Shown: positions 51,352-61,052, numbered from the stretch's first letter. The stretch is DNA of 64,000 nucleotides from Porphyra umbilicalis (GCA_002049455.2 KV918802.1:62001-126000), one strand, 5' to 3'. Made by a program: numbers and translations. The notes: generated by a model from the sequence alone, not told the origin.

Positions 51352-52413
51352 CGCTTTTGCATATTATTCGTTAAACGTGGTATATTTGCCAGTTATGGGC
51401 AGAGGTATGGGAAACCCGGTCATCCCACCAACGTCGCGAACCAGATCTGCGAACCGAGCTACTGGTGGGCCAGATATAAGTCCAACCGGATAATATGGCG
51501 CTGGTTCGCAGGAGGTTCGCATTTTTCCATCGGCCGACCATACCACTGGCGTTTGGGCAGACGTTTGTGCATTTCCGAACGTTTTGCGAACCGAATCTGT
51601 CTACAATTGTGTCTAAACGGGGGTCAAACACCCAAATCGGGACGATCGCAGACAAACACACGTTGCGTTGACGATCGCACAGGCGTCTCGAGATCCGATA
51701 TTCATGAGCATGCGGTCGCGAGTGGCCGCAGATTCCGTTCGAGGCGCAGGCGGCGCTCATTGCCGGGCCCTGTGGGGGGGGGGGCCGGCGGGACACCGTT
51801 TTTTCCTGGTGGACATCCGCCGCCACGCGCGATTCTGGGTCGGCCCCCCCACGGCTGAACGGTTTGATTAGGGGGGGGGGGCCGCCTAGAGGCACTGTCG
51901 CATGGGTTGGCGCGCGGCCCCAATGCGGTCGTCCAGCGGAATTCTTTGGCGGGGTGGCCCCCAGTTGACGCGCTGCTGGTGCCACCAACCTGCGCTGGGA
52001 GCCAATCGGGGGGGGTTCCGCGCAGCGCAACATTGTGTGGCCGGCATGTGCCTGTCCGCGCGCAGCCGCACCCGCGGGAATGGGCCGTGCATGGGGGTTT
52101 TCAGGCAGCGCCGCGCAGCCCACATTATTGGTCACGCGGCCGCCCGGGACCTGCCAATCGCGCTTTCTGTGGGGGGGGGGCGCGGAGCAACAGATCGGCG
52201 CGGTGCGGCCGCCACCAGCGGCACGTCGACCACACCGTCGTCGTCGGGGGCAGCGCGATTGCGGCACCGCCGTCGTCGGCGTCGTCCATCCCGTTTCTCC
52301 GTTCTGCCCGTCTCCTTCGCCGGCGCAGCGGCCGTGAGCGGCCGTGTTGACGGCCGCCTTTGCGGCCGCTTCTGCGGCCGCTCTAGCTCTCGTGACGTCG
52401 GCTGCACTGGTGG

Positions 52414-55400
52414 ATGGAGATGGACGCGTCCACTGATGATGGGTCTGGGTCGTCGAGCGATGACGGCCGCGGGCAGTCGGAGGGCTCCGCGGACGAGCTG
52501 CTTGCGGCCGTCATCGGAGCGCGATCTCTGTTCCTAATGCGCCGTCATCGCAGGAATGCGGCGCAGCGAGCGCGCAGACGGCGTTTTGTCGGGTCTGTGG
52601 CCGGGCGGCGTCCCAACCGGCCACGTGATTTCGACCAGGGTATGCGCGGCATCATGCGGGATTATTTTGGTGTGGATGGGCAGCCGCCTGTGTATGGAGA
52701 AGAGACGTTTGAGCGTCGCTTCCGTGTGCCACGGTCTGTTTTTATGCGCATTTATGAGGCCATCCGGGACCGGCCATTTTGGCGGCAGAGCATCAATGCG
52801 ACGGGGCGGCCACAAGCTTATGCTCTGCAGAAGCTGGTGGCCGCCTTCCGTGTCCTCGCGTACGGGGAGTCGTATGATCGTGCGGATGAGTATGTCCGGC
52901 TGTCCAAGTCTACAATTGAGGTGGCCACGAAGAAGCTGATTGAGTTTATTGTTGAGGAGTGGGAGCCCGTCTACCTGCGGCCTCCTAACGACGAGGAGGT
53001 CAAGCGCATGCTGGAGCGCAACGCAGCACGGGGCATGCCGGGATGCATCGGCAGCCTCGATTGCTCGCACTGGGAGTGGGCCGCGTGCCCAAAGGGGCTT
53101 GCTGGGCAGTATCAGAACCGCAAGAAGCGGCGCTCCATTGTCATGGAGACGGTTTGTGATGAGGACCTTTACATCTGGCATTTCTTTATCGGGGCGCCGG
53201 GGAGCTTCAATGACCTCAACGTGTTACGTATCTCACCGTTGTATTTTGATGTGGTGGAGGGTGTGTGGCCGCCGAAGTCTTTCTCTTTCTGTGTGAATGG
53301 TCGTTCTCGTCGTTTGTTGTATTATCTTACTGACGGTGTTTATCCCAAGTATCCATTTTTTGTGTCTCCGTACCCCAACCCCATCACACCCGCAGAAAAA
53401 TGTTTCAACCGGCTCCAGGAAGCGCTGCGCAAGGATGTCGAGCGGCTCTACGGGGTTATGACCGCGAGATTCCACACTCTTCTACACCCTGGCCGATTTG
53501 GCTCTGTAGAGCAGATGATGCTTGCCGGCAAGGCGGCCGCCATTCTGCACAACATGGTCGTTGAGCAGAGGCGTGGCCGGTATGTCGCTCATGAGCGTAT
53601 GGCAGCGGCGGCGGCCGCAAGGGATGGGGAACCTGCGGCCGCCGCCGATGATGGCCATGCCGTTAGCGCAGGCGACGTCGGCTGGGCTGGCAATACGGGA
53701 ACAGGTGTGGCGGCCGCCGGCGATGTCGAATCGGCGGCGGCCGCCGGCGGAGACCCCTTCGCCGGCGCAGTTGGGCAGGGAGGAGCTGGTGCCGATGACG
53801 CCGCTGCCGCGGCCGCCGGCCTGGGCGCCGCGGCGGCGGCCGCCGGCGATCGATCGCCAGCGGGCATCGGCGGTGGCGGAGCAGATGATGGAGCGGGCGC
53901 CACCGCTGCGGCCGCCGGTCTGGTCGGCCCGGCGGCGGCCGCCGGCGGTGGCTCGCCAGCGGGCGTGCGTGGCGGAGAAGGAGCTGGAAGAGCGGGCGCC
54001 GCCGCCGCGGCCGCCAACTCTGGTGGCTCGGCGGCCGCCGCCGGCGGCGACTCGCCAGCGGGCGTGCATGGCGGAGAAGGAGCTGGTGGTGCGGCCGCCG
54101 CCGCCGCGGCCGCCGTCTTTGGTGGCTCGGCGGCCGCCGCTGGCGGCGTCGCGCCAGCGCGCGTGCGTGAGGGAGACGGAGCAGGTGGTGTGGGCGCCTC
54201 CGCCGCGGCCGCCGACTTTGGTGGTTTGGCGGCCGCCGCCGGCGGCGACTCGCCAGCGGGCGTGCGGGGTGGAGAAGGAGCTGGTCGAGCAGGCAGCGCC
54301 GCCGCGGCCGCCAACTTTGGTGGCTCGGCGGCCGCCGCTGGCGGCGTCTCGCCAACGGGCGTGCGTGGAGGAGAGGGCGCTGGTGGTGCGGGCGCCACCG
54401 CCGCGGCCGCCGGCTTTGGTGGCTTGGCGGCCGCCGCTGGCGGCGACTCGCCAGCGGGCGTGCGTTCAAATGATGCAGCTCGTGGTGCGGGCGCCGCCGC
54501 CGCGGCCGCCAACTTTGGTGGCTCGCCGGCCGCCGCTGGCGGCCATTCGCCAGCGGGCGTGCGTGGAGGAGATGCAGCTGGTGGTGCAGGCGCCACCGCC
54601 GCGGCCGCCAACTTTGGTGGCTCGGCGGCCGCCGCTGGCGGCGACTCGCCAGCGGGCGTGCGCGGAGGTGACGGAGCTGGTGGTGCGGGCGCCGCCGCCG
54701 CGGCCGCCGTCTTCGGTGGCTCGGCGGCCGCCGCCGGCGGCGACTCGCCAGCGGGCGTGCGTGGAGGAGAGGGCGCTGGTCGTGCGGGCGCCGCCGCCGC
54801 GGCCGCCAACTTTGGTGGCTCGGCGGCCGCCGCCGGCGGCGACTCGCCAGCGGGCGTGCGTGGAGGAGAGGGCGCTGGTCGTGCGGGCGCCGCCGCCGCG
54901 GCCGCCAACTTTGGTGGCTCGGCGGCCGCCGCCGGCGGCAACTCGCCAGCGGGCGTGCGTGGCGGACAAAGAGCTGGTGGTGCGGGCCGCCGCCGCCGCG
55001 GCCGCCGTCTTTGGTGGCTCGGCGGCCGCCGCCGGCGGCGACTCGCCAGCGGGCGTGCGTGGCGGAGAAGGAGCTGGTGGTGCGGCCGCCGCCGCCGCGG
55101 CCGCCGTCTTTGGTGGTCGGCGGCCGCCGCCGGCGGCGACTCGCCAGCGGGCGTGCGTGGAGGAGAGGGCGCTGGTGGTGCGGGCGCCGCCGCCGCGGCC
55201 GCCGACTGTAATGGTTCGGCGGCCGCCGCTGGCGGCCACTTGCCGGCGCGCGTGCGTGTCGGGGAGGGAGCTGGTGGTGCGGGCGCCGCCGCCGCGGCCG
55301 CCGGCCTTGTCGGTCCGCGTGCGGTTGCGGGAGGTGGCTCCACAGCCGCAGGACCGGCCGCTGATGCGGCCGCCGCGGCGGCCGCAGCTCCCCGTTTGGC

Positions 55401-55896
55401 GGCTTTGCCGCACGCTCCCGTGGTTTTGGGCGGCGCGGACCCCCCGCCGGGTTCTTTTCTGTTCCAGTTGCGGGCGCGCCAGACCGCCACGGATAGAGCA
55501 GAGTTCTTCTGTTCCGCGACGACCTGGCGGCCCATATCTTTGATGATCGCGGGTCCCTTCTGGAGCCGTATTTGTAGCGTTCAATGGTTTTTTTTTTGCC
55601 ATCATGGCTTTTTTTTTTCCTCACACATTGGCACGTCGGCGGACGCCACCACGCCGACCCGGGATAGGAAAGACGCTTGGACGGCCTCCGTTCTATCTAG
55701 GAAGACGGACGAGGCCGCCGCTCTGTATGGCGTAGGCGGATGTCCACCAGTGGCTTATACTTTCAAGCTGCAGCATGACTGGTGTACAAGTGAGAGGATT
55801 TTGCCGTGCTCGCTTCTCGGACGGAGTCGCAGGGTCGGACAGAGTCGGTGTGTAGGAAAAAAAACCCGGCGAAGGGGAAAAAAAAACCGTGTATGA
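52414..55896 (+). CDS. Harbinger DDE transposase with Ala/Gly repeat extension
   Basis: ATG 52,414 to TGA 55,896, 1,160 codons. Residues 1-60 are acidic then basic. The conserved region is 64-395 (RDYFGVDGQPPVYGEETFER; AYALQKLVAAFRVLAYGES). The DDE_Tnp_4 nuclease core has GCIGSLDCSHWEW (Asp216), GAPGSFNDLNVL (Asp267), YYLTDGVYPKYPFF and LRKDVERLYGVMTARFHTLL (Glu343). The core ends near ILHNMVVEQRRG, the usual end of a ~400-residue Harbinger transposase. The remaining ~760 residues are about fifteen 33-residue Ala/Gly repeats plus a Pro/Lys/Arg tail. Two one-base indels (+1 near 54,985, -1 near 55,115) compensate each other inside the repeats. The nuclease part looks intact; where translation really ends is open. 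Confidence 0.92.
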   Translation: MEMDASTDDGSGSSSDDGRGQSEGSADELLAAVIGARSLFLMRRHRRNAAQRARRRRFVGSVAGRRPNRPRDFDQGMRGIMRDYFGVDGQPPVYGEETFERRFRVPRSVFMRIYEAIRDRPFWRQSINATGRPQAYALQKLVAAFRVLAYGESYDRADEYVRLSKSTIEVATKKLIEFIVEEWEPVYLRPPNDEEVKRMLERNAARGMPGCIGSLDCSHWEWAACPKGLAGQYQNRKKRRSIVMETVCDEDLYIWHFFIGAPGSFNDLNVLRISPLYFDVVEGVWPPKSFSFCVNGRSRRLLYYLTDGVYPKYPFFVSPYPNPITPAEKCFNRLQEALRKDVERLYGVMTARFHTLLHPGRFGSVEQMMLAGKAAAILHNMVVEQRRGRYVAHERMAAAAAARDGEPAAAADDGHAVSAGDVGWAGNTGTGVAAAGDVESAAAAGGDPFAGAVGQGGAGADDAAAAAAGLGAAAAAAGDRSPAGIGGGGADDGAGATAAAAGLVGPAAAAGGGSPAGVRGGEGAGRAGAAAAAANSGGSAAAAGGDSPAGVHGGEGAGGAAAAAAAAVFGGSAAAAGGVAPARVREGDGAGGVGASAAAADFGGLAAAAGGDSPAGVRGGEGAGRAGSAAAAANFGGSAAAAGGVSPTGVRGGEGAGGAGATAAAAGFGGLAAAAGGDSPAGVRSNDAARGAGAAAAAANFGGSPAAAGGHSPAGVRGGDAAGGAGATAAAANFGGSAAAAGGDSPAGVRGGDGAGGAGAAAAAAVFGGSAAAAGGDSPAGVRGGEGAGRAGAAAAAANFGGSAAAAGGDSPAGVRGGEGAGRAGAAAAAANFGGSAAAAGGNSPAGVRGGQRAGGAGRRRRGRRLWWLGGRRRRRLASGRAWRRRSWWCGRRRRGRRLWWSAAAAGGDSPAGVRGGEGAGGAGAAAAAADCNGSAAAAGGHLPARVRVGEGAGGAGAAAAAAGLVGPRAVAGGGSTAAGPAADAAAAAAAAPRLAALPHAPVVLGGADPPPGSFLFQLRARQTATDRAEFFCSATTWRPISLMIAGPFWSRICSVQWFFFCHHGFFFSSHIGTSADATTPTRDRKDAWTASVLSRKTDEAAALYGVGGCPPVAYTFKLQHDWCTSERILPCSLLGRSRRVGQSRCVGKKTRRRGKKNRV
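53830..55315 (+). repeat. 99-bp tandem repeat, ~15 units, in transposase 3' part
   Basis: Unit peptide: SAAAAGGDSPAGVRGGEGAG then (R/G)AGAAAAAANFGG, 33 residues. Units 10 and 11 are nearly identical and outer ones more diverged, as expected for unequal exchange. Four other frames (two per strand) also stay open across the array because of composition. Confidence 0.9.
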
Positions 55897-55979
55897 TTGT
55901 CGTACAATAGTCGATGCAGTAGTCGAGCACTCCACACGCGCAGAGACCCCACCGTCACAAATATGAACAGAGATACAAC

Positions 55980-57470
55980 TCAAGCCAAGTCACCATCCGC
56001 GCAATCGCTGCCACTGGTACCACAGGCAGCGTCCTCCTCGTCGTCGCCCGATTCGCCAGCGGCCGCATTATGCGGCCGCGGCGTCATGGAACGGCTTGGA
56101 CCCGATACGGTGTTCCTGGCCGCCGTGAAGCGGGCCTGCTTGGTCTGCAACGAGTTCCAGCCTCGCCCCTTCCTCCGCTTGACCGATCCGATACCGGCCG
56201 AGGCCGCAGCGCGGCGGGCAACGGCCGCGCTTGCGGCCGCGGCTGGTGATGCGCCGGTACGCGGCGACGCGTCGACGCCGTCACTCGGAGAAGATGAAGA
56301 CGGAGGCAATGCGGCCGCACTCGCGGCCGCGCCAGACGCCAGGGACCCGACTGTGTTGTCAGCGGCCGGCGCCAACGCGGCCGCTTCGCCGCCGTTCACA
56401 GCCACGCCGCCAGGAGTACCGGGCGCTCCACCAGACCCGGGAGACGCGGCCGCACCACCACTTGGAGAAACTGCAGATGCTGGCGATGCGGCCGCACTTG
56501 GAGCCCTACCTGCGGCCGCACCCGCCGCCGCCTCAGCGGCCGCGGTAGCGGCCGCAGAGGTGCCCGACATAGACGGCGCAGTTGTTGTCGAGCGCGAAGC
56601 GACCCGTGCCTCCGCGGCCTTGGCCTTGCGCAGTCTGGCGTTGGAGAGCAGAAGCCGCCGCTCCATCTCGTTCTTGCGCCACTGCTCCGCCTCACCCGTC
56701 TCACGCACGTCCTTGGCCTTCCAAAAGTCAATGTCGGCGCGCTCGATGGCCGTCTCAGATAAGGACTTGAGGGCGGCCGCCGTCGTGGCGGCCTCCCTTT
56801 GGATAGCAATGTCAGTCGAGGCCGCCGCTTTGGCGGCCTTCGTACCGATAGGCCGCTCTTAGAAGAGGCCGCGCCGCCTACCGACCGTGGAGCTCGAGTC
56901 GTCGTCCGAAATGTCCTCGACGCCCCCGTCTGGCACAGGACGGCGGCCGCGAGCGGCGGCCGCCGTGGCGGCCGCCCCCGACGCGCCGCTGAACTTGTCC
57001 AACTTGCGCATGACCGTCCAACACTTGACCCAATCGGCTCCTCTCGTGCCGCCCTTCTTCACCACCAAGACCGGCGCGTCCCCGTCGTTGTCGTCCGCTT
57101 GCACGGCCTCATACAGGTTCTCGGCGTCAAAGTGCGCGGTGGCCATGCGTATCAGGTCCTCGTCGGTCAAATTGCCCGTCATCTGGCGACGCCCGACGGC
57201 CACCATAGAGGATGAAAAGCGTTGAACGTTCTTAAAACTGAATAGCGCAGTTCGCGGTCGATGGCAGTGTCCGTGCGCGCCCTGCGTCCAGGGCCCATCG
57301 GGCAATGGGACTTGTACCCGTTGACGATTGCAGCGGCAAAGGTTGCTCGGCTCTGGTCGGTACCGACCACCGGGTCTTGCGCCACCGCCAACCAGGCCTG
57401 GCAGAGAGCTACTCGCTCTGCCTCGGTCCATCCTCGGCCGCGTCCTCTGCCCCTGGCGGTGGGGGACTCG
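55980..57470 (-). pseudogene. Harbinger Myb/SANT-like DNA-binding protein
   Basis: Reverse strand. A Trp/helix domain reads GRGRGWTEAERVALCQAWLA, then VVGTDQSRATFAAAIVNGYK, then RTDTAIDRELRYSVLRTFNA (57,440-57,200), the pattern of Harbinger accessory Myb/trihelix proteins (W..E...L..AW...GTDQ....F). One frame change near 57,195 leads to TGNLTDEDLIRMATAHFDAE and WVKCWTVMRKLDKFS. A TAA at 56,859-56,861 interrupts the frame. It then continues as GTKAAKAAASTD and a coiled coil (RADIDFWKAKDVRETGEAEQ; RKNEMERRLLLSNARLRKAK), an Ala-rich region, and ends at TGA 55,980. In active families this partner carries the transposase to the ends and nucleus. The frameshift and stop suggest decay, unless spliced or read through. 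Confidence 0.75.
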
Positions 57471-59130
57471 TTGTCGCCAGCGGCGACGGCGTCGGCTGTC
57501 GCAGCGGCCGCTGAGGAGGAAGGGGGACCGCCACCGTCCCCGCCTCCACCGGCGGCCGCTGCACCCCCTCCATGTCCGTCCCCGCCTGGGCCGGCGGTGG
57601 GTGCACGCCCTCCATCGCCGACTCCGCTTCCGCCGCCGCGGCCGCCGTCGGCGGCCGCGGCTCCGGCTGTGTTGCCAGATCCACTCCCGTGAGCGGCCGC
57701 TGAGGCGGCCGCTCCGTGACCTGATCGGCTGGGCGACGTGACGCCGCGGGACTCTGCGTCGCCGCCATCGCCTCGTGTAGCGTCAGAGGCCGGGAGACCG
57801 GCGGTGGCTGCAGCGACAGCCTGTTCAGCCCCGCGCACCTCTGCAACCCCTGCACCGCGGCCGCCGGGAGGGCAGCGCCCTCCGAGTGCTCCGCGCCTGC
57901 CCGCCCCGCGGCCGCGGACTGCAAACCCGGCATCGGCGTCGACGGTAGCGTCTCCGACGCCGCGTTCACCGTGTCCGCCGGCGCCGATTGGTCCGCCGAG
58001 TGCATGTCCACGTCCGCGGCCTCGCCCAAGCCCCGATGACCCCCCCGCGACGAGGTTGTATCCGCGGCCTGCGACGCTGCAGCTTGGAGGGGCCTCGAAA
58101 TCTCCGTCAGCGCGTCGGTCTGCGGCCGTGGCGGCGGCGTCGGGGGCCGCCCGATCGGCGGCCCCGCCGGCCGCGGCCGAGGAGGCGGCAGGTGACCTTG
58201 TCTCATCTGCTGCCGCCCGTGCCGCCGCGCCTCCCACCAATTGCTCTCCTGCAGGCAGTCCGGACTGCCCTCCCGCAGCAGCCATTGCGCAGTCCGGTCC
58301 CCGTTGTGCGCTCTGCGGGCAAGCTCCTGCAGCTCCCGCAATTCCCCCGCGTCCACCGGTGGAGTTGGTGGCCGCGCTCGCTCCGAGAGACTTGGCGGAC
58401 TGGATGTTCCGACAGGTGGCCACGTCGGCGCAGGTGGTCCTTGACGCGGCGGGCTTGGGGGACTCGGCGGCCGCTGGGGCGACGGCCGCCGGGTTGCAGA
58501 GGGTGGACCTTGACCAAGTGGGCTTGGCGGCCGCGCCGGGGGCGGCCGCCAGGCGGACCCAGATGCGCCTTGACAAGGGGGGCTCCCCAGACCCGATGAT
58601 GACGGCCGGACTTGGTCACGGGGCGCACTTGCTCGAGGTGGGCTCGCCGGTGGCTGCCAGCCTCGCGACGGCTGGCATGCGCGAGTGGAACTCGGCGGCC
58701 GCTGCGGCGACGGCCGCCAATCGGGGGGACGCAGGCCTTGACGGGGCGGGCTCGGCGGCCGCTGCGGCGGCGGCCGCCAATCGGGGGGACGCAGGCCTTG
58801 ACGGCGCGGGCTCGGCAGCCGCTGCGGCGGCGGCCGCCAATCGGGGGGACGCAGGCCTTGACGGCGGGTCGGCGGCCGCTGCGGCGGCGGCCGCCAATCG
58901 GGGGACGCAGGCCTTGACGAAGCGGGCTCGGCGGCCGCTGCGGCGGCGGCCACCAATCGGGGGGACGCGGGTCTTGACGATGCGGGCTCGGCGGTCCTGA
59001 CGGCAGTGGACCGAGGCAAGGAGGGTGTACAGGTTGAGGTGGTGGCGCCTCGGCCCCAGATGCTCGTGGTGGAGCCTCTGATATGGGCCGAGTGCGCGCC
59101 GCCCACGGACACGGGCAGGATGGCGCGCAC
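57409..59130 (-). CDS. Pro-rich frame upstream of Myb domain
   Basis: Open for 573 codons, ending TGA exactly where the Myb domain begins in another frame. The first part is a 20-residue repeat (PPDWRPPPQRPP, QGLR) from the 60-bp array. The middle has clearly protein-like sequence: GELRELQELARRAHNGDRTA, QWLLREGSPDCLQESNWWEA. The last part is Pro/Ala-rich. It may be the N-terminal part of the Myb-like protein joined by an intron or frameshift near 57,420, or a separate third Harbinger protein. No ATG is evident at its 5' end. Confidence 0.4.
   Translation of the reverse strand: MRAILPVSVGGAHSAHIRGSTTSIWGRGATTSTCTPSLPRSTAVRTAEPASSRPASPRLVAAAAAAAEPASSRPASPDWRPPPQRPPTRRQGLRPPDWRPPPQRLPSPRRQGLRPPDWRPPPQRPPSPPRQGLRPPDWRPSPQRPPSSTRACQPSRGWQPPASPPRASAPRDQVRPSSSGLGSPPCQGASGSAWRPPPARPPSPLGQGPPSATRRPSPQRPPSPPSPPRQGPPAPTWPPVGTSSPPSLSERARPPTPPVDAGELRELQELARRAHNGDRTAQWLLREGSPDCLQESNWWEARRHGRQQMRQGHLPPPRPRPAGPPIGRPPTPPPRPQTDALTEISRPLQAAASQAADTTSSRGGHRGLGEAADVDMHSADQSAPADTVNAASETLPSTPMPGLQSAAAGRAGAEHSEGAALPAAAVQGLQRCAGLNRLSLQPPPVSRPLTLHEAMAATQSPAASRRPADQVTERPPQRPLTGVDLATQPEPRPPTAAAAAEAESAMEGVHPPPAQAGTDMEGVQRPPVEAGTVAVPLPPQRPLRQPTPSPLATTSPPPPGAEDAAEDGPRQSE
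58694..58990. repeat. 60-bp tandem repeat, five units
   Basis: Units read CGGCGGCCGCTGCGGCGGCG then GCCGCCAATCGGGGGGACGC then AGGCCTTGACGG.G.GGGCT. Spacing is 60 bases, with one unit shortened by three to four bases. Each carries GCGGCCGC. Confidence 0.9.
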
Positions 59131-60131
59131 AGGGGATGATCGTCACCGACGCCCAGGGTGCGTCGGCACATACGGCAGAACTGCCGCAGACCGCGCCGGC
59201 GCTCCGTTTTTGAGATCGGACGCGGCGCGGGAAGAACCATGCTGCCGCAACGGCCGGTCCTCGCACAGTCCGACGCCTCGTGGGCAGGGAGCGAAAGGCG
59301 GCCGCTTCTGCACAGAGCGGCCGCCAAAAAGGTGAGGCAGCCCGCCTTCCGCCGCACCCTCGTCCAAAAACGGTCGGGACCAGCGGCGGGCACAGAGAAA
59401 GACGGCCGCCAAGAGCAGCGCACACGCGCACACGGTGCCGCCGCGGCCGCCAACGACAACGGCGGCCGCGAAAAAGCGCGCGGACACGCACGTCCTCCCT
59501 CCCGTGATGCAACGCGGCCGCCAACGACAACGGCGGCCGCTACAAAGCACGCGCGCTCGACGTCTCCTCTCCCGCGCTGCAACGGCGGCCGCTGGCGACG
59601 ATGGCGGCCGCACGCACGCACGCGGATGCACAATGCTCCTCTCTCGGCGCCGAACGGGTCACGGCCCCGGTGCGGTTGCCCCCGGCGCTGCCACCCCGCC
59701 CACAAATGGTCCACAAACAGAGTCTGCCCCCAACGCAAGCGACCGTTCGAGACGATGCGCGGCGCCCCCACCCTGCCACTGCGTAGACGATGACAGAGGG
59801 GCCCGCAGGGCTCCACCGCGGCCGTTCTCGACGGTCTCGCAGGTGGCACAACCCCACCGTACCCCCAAAAACAGGCGGCCGCCCTCGATTGCCCCCTCGC
59901 TCGGGGGGAATCGGGCGGCCGCCTTTCTTGCCTGTCACGCTCAGGGGCCCTGCAGGCCACGCCGAGCGTGGCACGCGTGGCCCGCAGGCCTCGCTCAAAC
60001 GCCACAGAGCTCCCTGCGCGACATGTGGCGCCCAGTCGGCCGTTCACGGTGGACGGCCAATCGAGGGTGTGGCCGGGGAGGTGCACAGCGAGAGTGCGTC
60101 TGACCAATGAGCATGCGGATCGCTGACACAA
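59100..60131 (-). other. frame with Cys-x2-Cys...His...Cys-x2-Cys-like motif
   Basis: At 59,185-59,105 the reverse strand reads LRQFCRMCRRTLGVGDDHPL then CAPSCPCP. C-x2-C...D.H..C...C is a pattern seen at the start of several eukaryotic element ORFs as a putative zinc-binding motif. The frame upstream of it is Cys/Arg-rich but without a clear protein. It could be the first exon of the Myb-like gene or of a third protein. Low support. Confidence 0.3.
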
Positions 60132-60880
60132 AAATCGGAGGGGGTCGCACGATTCTGCGGCTCCGCAAGGGACGCGATCGTGCGTGGCCCCTGCCGCGTC
60201 TCGGCAGCCTTGCAGGCCGGGCCGCCGACCGCCGCAGGCGGCCGCGTGGGAGCCCGCCCTGCGTCACGGTGACCGGCGGACACCACGCGGCCGCCTCACA
60301 GGCGCTTCAGAACAGAATGCTCCAGTGTCGATCGAGGCGAAAGCGCCACCAGATTGCACGCATGCTGTACGTCTGCCGGCTGAACGGACCAATGAGAGAC
60401 CTACAAATCACTGCTGTCAGTCGCGAGATGCGACAGCGCCGCGAGATGATGCGAGATGCTGCCAACGTGTCTCCGACATTTGTGCGTTTGACCTCGTCGT
60501 GTCTACTCGATCGCAAGAATTTGCAGCCATTTGAAGCCTATCGCGCTGCGTGTCTCACTTGACCGGCTTATTTGCTGACGATTGGGGTCCAGATCAGCGT
60601 GATCGCGAGGTCGATCGATGGCCTGTTTGCTTGAAATGTCGCACTGGACTGTCGGAATGTGGACATCTCACGGGAAAGCCGCTCGCAAGCTCCAGTTCGC
60701 AGGTCGACAACCCAGCAACGTCACCTTCTCCGTTTCCCATACACTGCGATCTGCCGACAGAAGAAAACAAGTACTCTGGATCCGAGCGGAGCGGGTTCGC
60801 AGAGCCTGCGCATATCGCTGCCGAAACGCTTTTGGCCACTCATAGGCGCACACGTTGCGCTCTTAAACGGTTCGCAGATC
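60132..60880. other. Harbinger right subterminal region
   Basis: AT-richer to the right and non-coding. GTTCGCA motifs occur at about 60,695, 60,790, 60,870 and 60,881, mirroring the left end. Confidence 0.5.
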
Positions 60881-60909
60881 GTTCGCAACCGACGTTGTTG
60901 GGTGTGCTC
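60881..60909 (-). repeat. Harbinger right terminal inverted repeat
   Basis: Exact reverse complement of 51,323-51,351, followed by TAC. Confidence 0.95.
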
Positions 60910-60937
60910 TACGGGGTCGTGGGTGGGTGGCAGAAGC

Positions 60938-61050
60938 GTGATTTAAATCATTTCTGGCGCCGGGTGAAGGTGATTTAAATCAACCCTTGATTTTTAATCG
61001 TATGAGGTGATTTTTATTGATTTAAATCATCGGGCATGATTTAAATCATT
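60938..61050. repeat. TGATTTAAATCA palindrome cluster
   Basis: The 12-bp palindrome or its GATTTAAATCA core occurs at about 60,939, 60,970, 61,018 and 61,038, with related GATTTTTAATC and GATTTTTATTGATTT between. AT-rich, abutting the MITE at 61,053. Confidence 0.8.
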
Positions 61051-61052
61051 TA

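Larger units (their letters stand above)
51323..60909. mobile_element. complete PIF/Harbinger transposon, 9,587 bp
   Basis: The left end (51,323-51,351) and right end (60,881-60,909) are 29-bp perfect inverted repeats starting GAGCACACCCAACAACGTCG. TAC flanks both sides (51,320-51,322; 60,910-60,912), the 3-bp target duplication expected for Harbinger. Inside are a DDE transposase (+) and a Myb/SANT-like gene (-), convergent, plus tandem repeats. The element is far longer than typical 3-6 kb members because of the repeats. TGCGAAC motifs cluster within 300 bases of each end. Confidence 0.95.

Noticed and set aside
53522-55624. Very long open frames on both strands opposite the transposase repeats (over 600 codons each)
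   Set aside because: They arise from the 99-bp GC-only array, where stops cannot occur in several frames. They give Pro/Arg or Ala/Pro strings without domains.
55897-56862. Plus-strand Ala-rich ORF opposite the Myb-like gene
   Set aside because: The reverse strand carries the conserved GTKAAK and coiled-coil segments of the Harbinger accessory protein. The plus frame is a GC shadow.
57170-57230. Short intron explaining the Myb frame change
   Set aside because: No GT...AG pair restores the frame without losing conserved residues. A small indel fits better.
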